From NCBI GenBank assembly GCA_046735215.1, contig JBKPSV010000162.1, forward strand, positions 1-21,209: a stretch of DNA of 21,209 nucleotides, given 5' to 3'. A model generated the notes under the pieces. That model searched no databases. It was not told the origin of the DNA and was given only the letters and a program-made list of their open reading frames with translations. Of the stretch, positions 7,358-14,940 are shown in pieces. Numbering within the stretch: the stretch's first letter is position 1; each line of letters begins with the position of its first letter. Origin of the DNA: JAMXLO01 sp046735215. Lineage in GTDB: Bacteria > Pseudomonadota > Alphaproteobacteria > Acetobacterales > Acetobacteraceae. A program made the translations under genes and the position numbers.

Positions 7358-8829
7358 TTTCAGCGCTGAACGTTCTCGCTGTCGTCTCCGAGATCTTTCC
7401 GCTGATCAAGACAGGTGGCCTCGCAGATGTCGCGGGTGCTCTTCCGGTTGCGCTTGCTGCGGAAGGCGTATCGGTGCGTACGTTGGTGCCTGGCTATCCG
7501 CAGGTACTGCGTGCACTGGACGGCGGTGTGGTTGTCGCCACGGAACATCTGTTCGGCGGCGAGGCGCGGATCGTAGCGGCGAAGGCGGCGGAGCTGGAGC
7601 TGTTTGTCATCGACGCGCCGCATCTTTATGCGCGCGAGGGTAATCCATATCGGGCGCCGGATGGATCCGACTGGGGTGACAACGCGTTCCGGTTCGCCGC
7701 ACTGTCGCGTGTCGCGCTGCTGCTGGCGCAAGGTCTGGTTGATGGTTACCGGCCCGACGTGGTGCATGCGCACGATTGGCAGGCCGGGCTGGCACCGACC
7801 TACCTCTATTATGCCGGCGTCATGACACCGAGTGTCATGACGCTGCACAACCTTGCCTTTCAAGGACAGTATCCAGCGTATCTTCTGGGCGCACTCGGCC
7901 TACCGGCTGACGCATACACCGTCCAGGGTGTCGAGTACTATGGTGCGATCGGCTATCTGAAGGCTGGGCTGCAGTTCGCGGACCGGATCACCACTGTGTC
8001 GCCGACCTATGCGGCCGAAATTCGCACATTGGCCGGCGGCATGGGTATGGATGGCCTGTTGCGTACCCGCGCCGACGTGCTGTCCGGCATTATCAATGGC
8101 ATCGACACCACGGTGTGGGATCCTGCGAATGACCCATTCCTTCCCGGCGACCGCACCGCAAACAAGGCGGCATTGCAGGAACGTCTTGGTCTGCGCTCCG
8201 ATCCGGGGAGCCTGGTGTTCGGGGTGGTCAGCCGGTTCTCGGTGCAAAAAGGGATCGATCTGATCCTGGCGGCGCTTCCGGCCCTTCTGGGTGCTGGTGC
8301 GCAGTTGGCCCTCCTCGGTTCGGGCGACGCATCGTTGGAGTCCGCACTGCATGCAGCGGCCGGGCCCGATATCGGGGTGCAGATTGGCTACGACGAGAGC
8401 CTTGCGCATTTGATACAGGGGGGCTGCGACGCGCTCTTGGTACCGTCCCGCTTCGAGCCGTGCGGACTGACCCAGCTCTGTGCGATGCGCTATGGCACCC
8501 TGCCCGTGGTGGCCCACGTCGGCGGTTTGTGCGACACGGTGATCGACGCCAACGAGATGGCGCTGGCAGAAGGGATCGGCACGGGCTTCCATTTCTCCCC
8601 GGTCACGAGCGAGATGTTGGCTGCCACGATCCTTCGGGTTGATGAGGTGTGGCGACAGCCGGAGATCTGGCGCCGGTTGCAACGCAACGCCATGCAGACA
8701 GATGTCAGTTGGCGCCGACCGGCCGCACGTTATGCGGCGCTGTACCGGGAGCTCACGAATGGATCTTATGGCAGCAGTATCGGCACAACGCGACCTGGCG
8801 AGCTCGCTGTTCGATCAGCTCCGCCGTGA
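7354..8829 (+). CDS. glgA: Glycogen synthase (ADP-glucose type)
   Basis: 491 residues from a GTG at 7354, which shares GTGA with the glgC stop. This start puts the sequence six residues before the first strand and avoids an improbable extension into glgC (open from 7318). The enzyme transfers glucose from ADP-glucose to the growing alpha-1,4-glucan. The GT5 hallmarks are present: SEIFPLIKTGGLADVAGALP near residues 12-31 with Lys19 for ADP-glucose binding, VHAHDWQAGLAP, and in the second Rossmann domain SRFSVQKGID followed by PSRFEPCGLTQL with the Glu that binds the sugar. The family normally ends near the YRELT motif; here about 23 more residues follow, encoded by bases that also hold the start of the next gene. 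No branching enzyme gene is nearby in the window. Confidence 0.96.
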   Translation: MISALNVLAVVSEIFPLIKTGGLADVAGALPVALAAEGVSVRTLVPGYPQVLRALDGGVVVATEHLFGGEARIVAAKAAELELFVIDAPHLYAREGNPYRAPDGSDWGDNAFRFAALSRVALLLAQGLVDGYRPDVVHAHDWQAGLAPTYLYYAGVMTPSVMTLHNLAFQGQYPAYLLGALGLPADAYTVQGVEYYGAIGYLKAGLQFADRITTVSPTYAAEIRTLAGGMGMDGLLRTRADVLSGIINGIDTTVWDPANDPFLPGDRTANKAALQERLGLRSDPGSLVFGVVSRFSVQKGIDLILAALPALLGAGAQLALLGSGDASLESALHAAAGPDIGVQIGYDESLAHLIQGGCDALLVPSRFEPCGLTQLCAMRYGTLPVVAHVGGLCDTVIDANEMALAEGIGTGFHFSPVTSEMLAATILRVDEVWRQPEIWRRLQRNAMQTDVSWRRPAARYAALYRELTNGSYGSSIGTTRPGELAVRSAPP

Positions 8830-10033
8830 CGGGCTCGATGAGCCGGGTGTGTCGCGTGATCCGTATGGCGCCGGCGAACAGCGCGCACATGCGACAGTGT
8901 CGGCAGCGGCACGCCAGTTGGGTCTGGACATCGACGGGGACGCGGCTGTCAATCTCTACATGACACTGCGCGGCCGTGACGTTTCGGCGAGGCGCGTCAT
9001 TGTCGGATCACATCTCGACTCCGTGCCGCACGGCGGCAATTTCGATGGAGCCGCCGGCGTGGTCGCGGGCCTGGTCGCCATCGCGGCGCTGCAGCAGTCA
9101 GGCATCGTTCTCGATCGTGACCTGACGGTCATGGGGATCCGCGCCGAGGAGAGCATCTGGTTCCAGGTCTCGTACATCGGCAGCCGCGGTGCACTTGGCG
9201 CGTTGCCGGATGGCGCGCTGGACGTTCGCCGCATCGACACCGGCCGCACGCTGGCGGAACACATCGCCGAGTGCGGCGGCGACCCGGGGGGCCTGCGCAA
9301 TCACGCGCGCTGCCTCGATCCTGCGCGCATCGCAGCATACCTGGAACTGCATATCGAGCAGGCGCCAAGCCTGGTCGAAGCGGGACGTCCGGTCGCGATC
9401 TGCACCGGCATTCCGGGAAACTTCCGCTATCCCGATGTGCGGATCGAGGGCAGCCACGACCATGTCGGCCTGCCGCGACGCTTCCGCCGCGACGCCGCTA
9501 TGGCCGGTGCGGAGTTCGCCATGGCTCTCGATCACCTGTGGGAGGAGTACGACGCGAAAGCCGTGCCGATGGCATGCACGATCGGCCGCTTCCACACCGA
9601 TGCAGCCGCGCACGGACTGACCATCGTACCAGGCGCGTTTCACTTCAGCCTCGACGTTCGTGCTTATGACGAAGCCGTGCTGGCGGAACTCGACGTCCGG
9701 GTGGATGCAATCATCGCCGGCATCGAACAGCGCCGTGGCGTGCGTTTTCATCGCGGACCGAAAGCGCGTGCCGCGGTCGGAGCGGTCGATGCATCGATCA
9801 AAGGTGACCTGGAACGCTGCGCGGACCAGTTGCGCATACCAATGTTGCAACTCGGCAGTCCTGCGTCACACGACGCAGCCGCCTTCGCCGAGGCCGGGGT
9901 TCCGATGGGAATGATCTTCGTTCGCAACGAGAACGGCAGCCACAATCCACGGGAGGCAATGGCCATGGATGACTTCATGGCCGGTGCTGCGCTGTTGACG
10001 CAGTACCTGGCGAGCTCTTACGCCTCGCGATAA
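8759..10033 (+). CDS. Zn-dependent amidohydrolase, M20 family (allantoate/carbamoyl-amino-acid hydrolase-like)
   Basis: 424 residues. The start at 8759 has GGAG (8748-8751) 7 bases upstream and lies inside the glgA 3' end, giving a 71-base overlap in another frame. The di-metal ligands of the family are all visible: His85 (GSHLDS), Asp96 (NFDG), Glu130-Glu131 (RAEES), His198 (LHIEQ) and His395 (SHNPRE). The pattern fits the hydantoinase/carbamoylase group that cleaves allantoate, ureidoglycolate or N-carbamoyl-amino acids and releases ammonia. The lid segment that usually reads HAGTTPM reads HVGLPRR here, as in a side branch of the family, and EEG is EES, so I would not name a substrate. Its 3' end overlaps the convergent copD end by 16 bases. 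Transcription is probably shared with glgCA. Confidence 0.85.
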   Translation: MDLMAAVSAQRDLASSLFDQLRRDGLDEPGVSRDPYGAGEQRAHATVSAAARQLGLDIDGDAAVNLYMTLRGRDVSARRVIVGSHLDSVPHGGNFDGAAGVVAGLVAIAALQQSGIVLDRDLTVMGIRAEESIWFQVSYIGSRGALGALPDGALDVRRIDTGRTLAEHIAECGGDPGGLRNHARCLDPARIAAYLELHIEQAPSLVEAGRPVAICTGIPGNFRYPDVRIEGSHDHVGLPRRFRRDAAMAGAEFAMALDHLWEEYDAKAVPMACTIGRFHTDAAAHGLTIVPGAFHFSLDVRAYDEAVLAELDVRVDAIIAGIEQRRGVRFHRGPKARAAVGAVDASIKGDLERCADQLRIPMLQLGSPASHDAAAFAEAGVPMGMIFVRNENGSHNPREAMAMDDFMAGAALLTQYLASSYASR

Positions 10034-11682
10034 TTCAGCAGCAGCAGGCCGATCAAAATGAAGCACACTGGCCAGAGCCAGTGCGTGACACGCCATGCTG
10101 TTGGGTTGATCTGCCGATCAAGGCGCAGTTCCAGCCATCGTGCCCAGCCGGCGACAATGCCCAACAGCGCCAACGGCGTGTGGGTGAGCTCGGTAAGCAG
10201 CTGATCTTTGACATTTGCGATCGCATGGCTGTGCGTCAGCAGCAACGTACTGCCGACAGCGCAGAACAGTGGAAACACCAGCGCCGCCCATGGCTTGACG
10301 GTGCGGGAGACGCGAACGCGCCATTCGAAGATGCCGAAGGCGGCAATCAGCAGCACGAATGTCCGGTGCTGCAGCACCTCGGTGTCGCGCAGGCTGGCGA
10401 AGAAGCCGATGTCGCCAAGCGGCCAGGCCTCGGGGTCGGCGCGAACGAACAGAAAGCCCGCCAGAAGCACGAACAGCAGCGGCCAATGGCGGGCCCAGCG
10501 CTGACCTGCCGCGTGCAGCAATGACAACGCCCCGATGGCGAGCACAAATAGTCCAGACCAGTGATGGTTGTATTCCGACCAGGCGATATCGGCAGCATTG
10601 CGCGGCGGCATGTCTCCCGATCCTGGCACGAAGGCAGTCGGAGATGACTGTCGCTGGCGCGCCGCCTCCGCATCCAGCTTCGCCTGCAATGCGGGCAGCG
10701 CCAGTGTGTCGTGATCGGGTGACGTCAGCCTCGGCCATTCGGGCGTGTTGCGCGCGACGATCTCTGGCCAGGTCACGCGGTCCTGCGTCAGATCGATTGC
10801 CGGTGGCACCGACGTCAATGATCCGGCAGCAAAGAAGATCGCCACACCGATGCCAATCTCGACCTCGGCGTAGCGCTTCAACCGCGTGACTGGCGTGATG
10901 GCCCGGCGCCTCAGTCGCTCTACCAACAGGAAATTGCCCGCGCCAAGCGACAGCAACATCAGAAACATCGCGATCTTGGCGCTGACCATCACGCCATACA
11001 CACTGCCATACAGCCCATCCCAGCTGCCGATATAGCCAAGGCTCATGGTGAGCCCGCTGATCACGATGCAGGCGACACCGGTCATCGACATGCGCGAGAA
11101 CCGCGCACCGATCAGCCGCCAGGCATGCGCCGCCTGCACCCGTCCAAGCGAGACGAGGAAGCATGGAATGCCCCCGATCCAAATCGCGGCGCCGAATTGG
11201 TGCAGGAACTCCACCATCAGGAGCGGTGTCCGTTCGTTGACCCGCGCCGCAGCGTGCGTGGTCAGTGTTGCGGCGGCCAGCACGATCACACTCAATGCCA
11301 GCAGCGGCATCACCGGAGCGCGCTGTCCGAACGCGAATAATGTCAGCGCGATCAGCGCCGCAGCCGTGGCCTCGACCAGGCCGGCAGTTGCGAAGTTCGC
11401 GTGCAGCGCGTCGACGAGTGGCAGATCGACCGTGCCCATCAGCACCGCCGCCTGCAATCCGACACCCGCGGCCTCACATAGCACAAGGGCCAGCGCGCTC
11501 CAGGCGGCTATCGCGATGCAGGTGCGCTCGATATCCTGACCAGTCGATCCGAGCTGCGGTGACAGCGGCCTCAACAGCAGAACGATGAATAGAACACCGC
11601 CCAGCGCAATCGACTGAGCGGTGATCGTTGCTCCGTGGATGACGACTGAAAGATAACCAAACAGGTCGATCAGCAGGGACAC
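10018..11682 (-). CDS. copD: CopD-family copper transport protein with extra C-terminal membrane module
   Basis: 554 residues, mostly hydrophobic, in the inner membrane. The start is a GTG at 11682, only 3 bases after the copC stop. The first 290 residues are CopD-like, with about eight membrane helices and the EFLHQFGAAIWIGG motif near 158-172. A polar segment (about 290-365) follows, probably periplasmic, and then a second membrane module (about 366-554) with roughly five helices. That module contains conserved-looking His residues: NHHWSG (373-374), RHW (399), LQHR (439), LTHSHA (484 and 486) and THTP (501). CopD with CopC takes up or moves copper across the inner membrane in known systems. 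The second module is beyond what simple CopD proteins have. Its role is unknown. The CopD call is secure through its own motif and the CopC neighbour. Confidence 0.85.
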   Translation of the reverse strand: MSLLIDLFGYLSVVIHGATITAQSIALGGVLFIVLLLRPLSPQLGSTGQDIERTCIAIAAWSALALVLCEAAGVGLQAAVLMGTVDLPLVDALHANFATAGLVEATAAALIALTLFAFGQRAPVMPLLALSVIVLAAATLTTHAAARVNERTPLLMVEFLHQFGAAIWIGGIPCFLVSLGRVQAAHAWRLIGARFSRMSMTGVACIVISGLTMSLGYIGSWDGLYGSVYGVMVSAKIAMFLMLLSLGAGNFLLVERLRRRAITPVTRLKRYAEVEIGIGVAIFFAAGSLTSVPPAIDLTQDRVTWPEIVARNTPEWPRLTSPDHDTLALPALQAKLDAEAARQRQSSPTAFVPGSGDMPPRNAADIAWSEYNHHWSGLFVLAIGALSLLHAAGQRWARHWPLLFVLLAGFLFVRADPEAWPLGDIGFFASLRDTEVLQHRTFVLLIAAFGIFEWRVRVSRTVKPWAALVFPLFCAVGSTLLLTHSHAIANVKDQLLTELTHTPLALLGIVAGWARWLELRLDRQINPTAWRVTHWLWPVCFILIGLLLLNYREA

Positions 11683-11685
11683 GCG

Positions 11686-12048
11686 TCAGCGGTCCGTAGC
11701 AGTGAACGGCACATCGCCGCGGGTGATATGACCATCGACCGACAATACCTGCCAGTGCACAACATAGGCACCTGGGACCGTCAGGTCAGCACTGGTCTGC
11801 AGCAGATCGGCTGGGCTATCGGCGCTGATCTTCAGCACAGCCTGGCTGTGGTCGGGCTTGGTAAGTGTCAGCTGTGAGCGCGCGCGGTCAATCCGGCTGT
11901 TGTAGCGGAATGACATGACCATCTTGCCGAGTGGCACGCTGCTGCCCGCTGCAGGTTCGCTACGGATCAGGATCGCATGTGCGCTGACGCTCGCCGGTGC
12001 GAACAGAAAGCCAAATAAAGCGGCAACGACGATGCGGTCGATGGCCAA
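11686..12048 (-). CDS. copC: Periplasmic copper-binding protein CopC
   Basis: 120 residues. There is no ATG in a suitable place; the start is a TTG at 12048 with a good CAGGAG ribosome site (12056-12061) 7 bases upstream. A 23-residue signal peptide ends in SVSA, so the mature protein begins with His (HAILIRSEP), the known first copper ligand of CopC. The other Cu(II) ligands are in LSVDGH, Asp105 and His107 of the precursor (mature Asp82 and His84). The Met-rich Cu(I) site of classical CopC is absent, which places it with the single-site Cu(II) forms. The small beta-barrel family is 95-130 residues, so the length is normal. It is followed by copD after 3 bases. It probably hands copper to CopD in the periplasm. 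Confidence 0.93.
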   Translation of the reverse strand: MAIDRIVVAALFGFLFAPASVSAHAILIRSEPAAGSSVPLGKMVMSFRYNSRIDRARSQLTLTKPDHSQAVLKISADSPADLLQTSADLTVPGAYVVHWQVLSVDGHITRGDVPFTATDR

Positions 12049-12065
12049 GGCGGCGCTCCTGTTCC

Positions 12066-12075
12066 GAGGCGCCTC
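12066..12075. promoter_or_regulatory. 10-bp perfect palindrome between copC and the thioesterase gene
   Basis: GAGGCGCCTC reads the same on both strands and lies in the 72-base gap between the divergent copC and thioesterase starts, just upstream of the copC ribosome site. It could be a regulator site, but I recognise no known copper operator and it is short for this GC content. Confidence 0.2.
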
Positions 12076-12120
12076 TATCGGCTATCAGTCGGGCGAACGC
12101 AATCTTAGCGAGCCTGCTGC

Positions 12121-12555
12121 ATGAGCCGTCACCCACCCGGCCGACGCGCCGATTATCGTTGGTTCCACGCCATCACGACGCGGTGGATGGACAACGACGT
12201 GTTTCAGCACGTGAACAATGTCAATTACTTTTCCTTCTTTGACACGGCGGTGACGTACTACGAGATGACGAGCGGCGTCGTGGATTTGCTGGAAGGTCCG
12301 GTTCACTGCGTCGTCGCCGAGGTCATGTGCCGCTACCACAGCTCGGTGGCTTTTCCAGATCGGATCGCCGTCGGCATACGCGCGGCGCGGGTCGGCAGCA
12401 GTTCCGTGCGCTATGAGATCGGCGTGTTTCGCAACGACGAAGATGTAGCGGCAGCGGAGGGCTATTTCGTCCACGTCTTCGTCGATCGCGCGACGCAGCG
12501 GCCGGTCCCGGTGCCGGAGCCGGCGCGGGCCGTGCTGCAGGGTATCGCCGCCTGA
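12121..12555 (+). CDS. Acyl-CoA thioesterase, hotdog fold (4HBT/YbgC-like)
   Basis: 144 residues, normal for the family. The pattern TRWMDNDVFQHVNNVNYFSFFDTA near residues 20-43 is the 4-hydroxybenzoyl-CoA thioesterase type core: the Asp in WMDND, and the HVNN-x-NY helix that carries the CoA thioester. A second region (MCRYHSSVAFPD near 76-87, then a strand with SSSVRYEIGVF) completes the hotdog. The enzyme would hydrolyse an acyl-CoA to acid and CoA in the cytoplasm. The ribosome site is weak (AGCGAG), so the start is less sure; no better in-frame start exists before the core. It is divergent from copC and is followed by a REP-like repeat and an SDR gene. Its substrate is unknown, possibly linked to the CoA-linked enzymes elsewhere in the window. 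Confidence 0.85.
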   Translation: MSRHPPGRRADYRWFHAITTRWMDNDVFQHVNNVNYFSFFDTAVTYYEMTSGVVDLLEGPVHCVVAEVMCRYHSSVAFPDRIAVGIRAARVGSSSVRYEIGVFRNDEDVAAAEGYFVHVFVDRATQRPVPVPEPARAVLQGIAA

Positions 12556-12589
12556 GTTGTGCTCGCGAACGAGTTTCGCCGCGGCTTGG

Positions 12590-12616
12590 GGATTGCTTCG
12601 CCGCGCCCGCAATGAC
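12590..12616. repeat. Dispersed GGATTGCTTCG...CGCAATGAC repeat
   Basis: This 27-base piece is the core of a dispersed intergenic element very common in alphaproteobacteria (seen reversed as GTCATTGCG...GAAGCAATCC). A partial second copy of TTCGCCGCG lies at 12575-12583, a direct repeat of 12597-12605. It fills much of the 90-base gap between the thioesterase and the SDR gene. I recognise it from memory of such repeats. Confidence 0.6.
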
Positions 12617-12645
12617 AGCGTGTTCACATCGAGCAGGAGGAAGCC

Positions 12646-13428
12646 ATGGATCTCGGATTAAAGGGCAAGAAAGCCATTGTCTGTGCGGCGAGCAAGGGGC
12701 TCGGCCGCGCCTGCGCCATGTCGCTGGCGCGCGAAGGCGTCGATGTCGTTATCACCGCGCGTACCGCGGCCGACCTGGAACGCACCGCCGATGAGATCCG
12801 CAAAGAGACCGGCGCGAAGGTCACCCCGGTTGCCGGCGACATCACCACGGATGCGGGTCGCGCCGCGGCGCTCGCCGCCTGCCCTGCGCCCGATATCCTG
12901 ATCAACAACGCCGGCGGCCCGCCACGCGGCGATTTTCGCGAGTGGAGCCGCGACGACTGGATCAAGGCCGTCGATGCCAACATGCTAACGCCGATCCTGC
13001 TGATCAAAGCGGTGGTGGACGGCATGATCGAGCGCAAGTTCGGCCGCATCGTCAACATCACATCCGCATCGGTGAAGTCGCCGATCCCGGAGCTAGGCAT
13101 GAGCAACGGCGCGCGCGCCGGTCTCACCGGCTTCGTCGCCGGAACCGCACGGCAAATTGCCAGGCACAACGTGATCATCAACAACATCCTGCCCGGTCCA
13201 TTCCTTACCGACCGGCTGCGCAGCGGCTTTGCCGACGCGGCCCGCGCATCCAACCGGCCGGTTGACGAACTGGTGCAGGAGCGGATGAAGAGCAATCCGG
13301 CCGGCCGCGTCGGCGATCCGGCCGAGTTCGGCGACGCCTGCGCCTTCCTGTGTTCGGCCAAGATCGGCTTCATCGTCGGGCAGAACCTGCTGCTCGACGG
13401 CGGCGCGTTCAATTCGTCCAGCACGTGA
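12646..13428 (+). CDS. Atypical SDR-family oxidoreductase (beta-ketoacyl-reductase-like, lacking the catalytic Tyr-Lys)
   Basis: 260 residues with a strong AGGAGG ribosome site (12635-12640) 5 bases before the ATG. The fold is SDR: first strand and loop near residues 7-20, GDIT near 65-68, NNAGG near 86-90, NITSAS near 137-142, and a C-terminal GQNLLLDGGAF. Two signatures are off. The nucleotide loop reads CAASKGLG instead of TGxxxGxG, and the YxxxK pair reads Ser153 and Arg157 (SNGAR), while Ser140 is kept. This matches the described SDR side group resembling beta-ketoacyl reductases (including Pseudomonas and Aeropyrum members) with an imperfect catalytic tetrad, so it is a family feature and not a mutation here. 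Its reaction is unknown. The stop overlaps the amidase start. Confidence 0.85.
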   Translation: MDLGLKGKKAIVCAASKGLGRACAMSLAREGVDVVITARTAADLERTADEIRKETGAKVTPVAGDITTDAGRAAALAACPAPDILINNAGGPPRGDFREWSRDDWIKAVDANMLTPILLIKAVVDGMIERKFGRIVNITSASVKSPIPELGMSNGARAGLTGFVAGTARQIARHNVIINNILPGPFLTDRLRSGFADAARASNRPVDELVQERMKSNPAGRVGDPAEFGDACAFLCSAKIGFIVGQNLLLDGGAFNSSST

Positions 13429-14873
13429 CCGATCCGACCTTCCTGCCGGCGTGGCGCCTTGCGGAACTGGTCCGCGGCGGCGCCTTCTCCTGCCTGGAAC
13501 TGCTCGACCACTGCATCGCACGGGTCGAGCAGCTCGACAGCAGGACCAACGCCGTGGTGGTGCGCGATTTCGAACGAGCACGCGAACGCGCCCGCCTGCT
13601 CGACCGGCAGCGCAAGGACGGACGCGCGACGCCGTTGTTCGGCGTGCCGATGACGGTGAAAGAGAGCTTCAACCTGGCAGGGCATCCGACCACCTGGGGC
13701 TACGAGCAGCCGCGCCACAGCGTCGCGCATGAGGATGCACTGGCGGTGCAGCGCCTGACTGCGGCGGGCGCAGTCGTGTTCGGCAAGACCAATGTGCCGG
13801 TCAGCCTGGCTGACTGGCAGAGCTTCAATCCGGTTTATGGCACGACATCCAATCCGTGGAACGCGGCCCATACGCCTGGGGGTTCGTCCGGTGGCAGCGC
13901 GGCGGCGATAGCGGCGGGGTTTGCGGCGCTCGAGATCGGCAGCGACATCGGCGGGTCGATCCGGGTACCGGCGCACTATTGCGGCGTGTTCGGCCACAAG
14001 CCGAGTTGGGGCCTGTGCTCAGGCCGCGGTCAGTCGTTGGTGCCGGTTGCCGGCATGACTGACATCGCGGTGATCGGGCCGCTGGCGCGTTCGGCACACG
14101 ATCTGTCGCTGGCGCTCGACACGATCGCAGGCGGCGACCCATTGCAGGACGTCGGCAGTGTCACGTTGCCGTCGCCGCGCGCGCTGCGCCTTGCGGACCT
14201 GCGCATCGCAGTGTGGTCGAGCGAGCCGGGACAGGAGACGGACACGGAAACGACCGCGCTGATCGACGCGCTGGCCGACTTCCTGGAGCGGGAAGGTGCA
14301 ACGGTCAGTCGCACGGCGAGACCCGAATTCCACGCAACAGAGGCGTTCCATTTGTATGTCCGCCTGCTGGCTGCCGCGCTCAGCGCACGCGCCACCGAAG
14401 AGTTCCTGGCGCAGCAGCGCGCGGCGAAGGCCAAACGCGCTGCGGACGACATGAGTGCCGACGCGATCTTCGAGCGCACGGTGGATATGACGCATCGCGA
14501 GTGGCTGCATCTCAATGAACACCGCTACAAGATTCGTCGCATCTGGGGCCAGTTCTTCCGCGACTGGGACGTGCTGCTGTGCCCGGTGATCAGCACCCCG
14601 GCGCTGCCGCACATGCAGCAGGGGGAGACGTGGGAACGCCAGGTCATCATCAACGGCCGTACCGTCCCCTATAATGAGATGCTGTTCTGGCCGGGCGTCA
14701 CCTGCGGGTTCCATCTGCCTGCGAGTGTCGCACCCATCGGCATGAGCGCGGCCGGTCTGCCGATCGGCGTGCAGATCGTCGGCCCGTTCCACGGAGATTG
14801 CACGACGCTGCACGTCGCCGAATTGCTGGAACAGCGCTGGCGCAGCTTTGTGCCGCCGGCTGGCTGGAACTGA
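13425..14873 (+). CDS. Amidase signature family hydrolase
   Basis: 482 residues from a GTG at 13425 that shares GTGA with the SDR stop; this start gives an N-terminus of the usual type (WRLAELVRGGAFSCLELL) and no better candidate exists. The Ser-cisSer-Lys triad is intact: Lys79 (PMTVKES), Ser154 (GGSSGGS) and Ser178 (DIGGSIR), with the family spacing of 75 and 24 residues. GVPMTVKES and the SDIGGSIRVPAHYCGVFG segment are diagnostic. The protein hydrolyses an amide to acid and ammonia; the family also holds GatA, but this copy lacks a GatB/C context and its C-terminal part differs from GatA. It is cytoplasmic, with no signal peptide. Coupling to the SDR and the solute-binding protein downstream suggest uptake and breakdown of an amide. 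The substrate is unknown. Confidence 0.93.
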   Translation: MTDPTFLPAWRLAELVRGGAFSCLELLDHCIARVEQLDSRTNAVVVRDFERARERARLLDRQRKDGRATPLFGVPMTVKESFNLAGHPTTWGYEQPRHSVAHEDALAVQRLTAAGAVVFGKTNVPVSLADWQSFNPVYGTTSNPWNAAHTPGGSSGGSAAAIAAGFAALEIGSDIGGSIRVPAHYCGVFGHKPSWGLCSGRGQSLVPVAGMTDIAVIGPLARSAHDLSLALDTIAGGDPLQDVGSVTLPSPRALRLADLRIAVWSSEPGQETDTETTALIDALADFLEREGATVSRTARPEFHATEAFHLYVRLLAAALSARATEEFLAQQRAAKAKRAADDMSADAIFERTVDMTHREWLHLNEHRYKIRRIWGQFFRDWDVLLCPVISTPALPHMQQGETWERQVIINGRTVPYNEMLFWPGVTCGFHLPASVAPIGMSAAGLPIGVQIVGPFHGDCTTLHVAELLEQRWRSFVPPAGWN

Positions 14874-14910
14874 GAGGGCTACCGTTCCAATAAGCAACGA
14901 ACGGCTCTAG

Positions 14911-14922
14911 GCTTGCGCAAGC
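14911..14922. promoter_or_regulatory. 12-bp palindrome upstream of the solute-binding protein gene
   Basis: GCTTGCGCAAGC is a perfect palindrome in the 67-base gap between the amidase stop and the SBP ribosome site (GGAG at 14931-14934). It may be an operator or a short hairpin that separates the two transcripts. It is one of few possible signals here and could be chance. Confidence 0.3.
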
Positions 14923-14940
14923 GCGACCAAGGAGCCCGAC

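Noticed and set aside
10118..11182. 354-codon minus-strand frame overlapping copD
   Set aside because: It is in another frame of the same strand, rich in Arg and without membrane helices, whereas the copD frame has clear helices and motif.
12546..12627. Start of a minus-strand protein with an RARRSNPQ type N-terminus
   Set aside because: This peptide pattern comes from translating the dispersed repeat and is a known source of false gene starts.
12624..13997. 457-codon minus-strand open frame
   Set aside because: It is opposite the SDR and amidase genes, both with intact or recognisable signatures.
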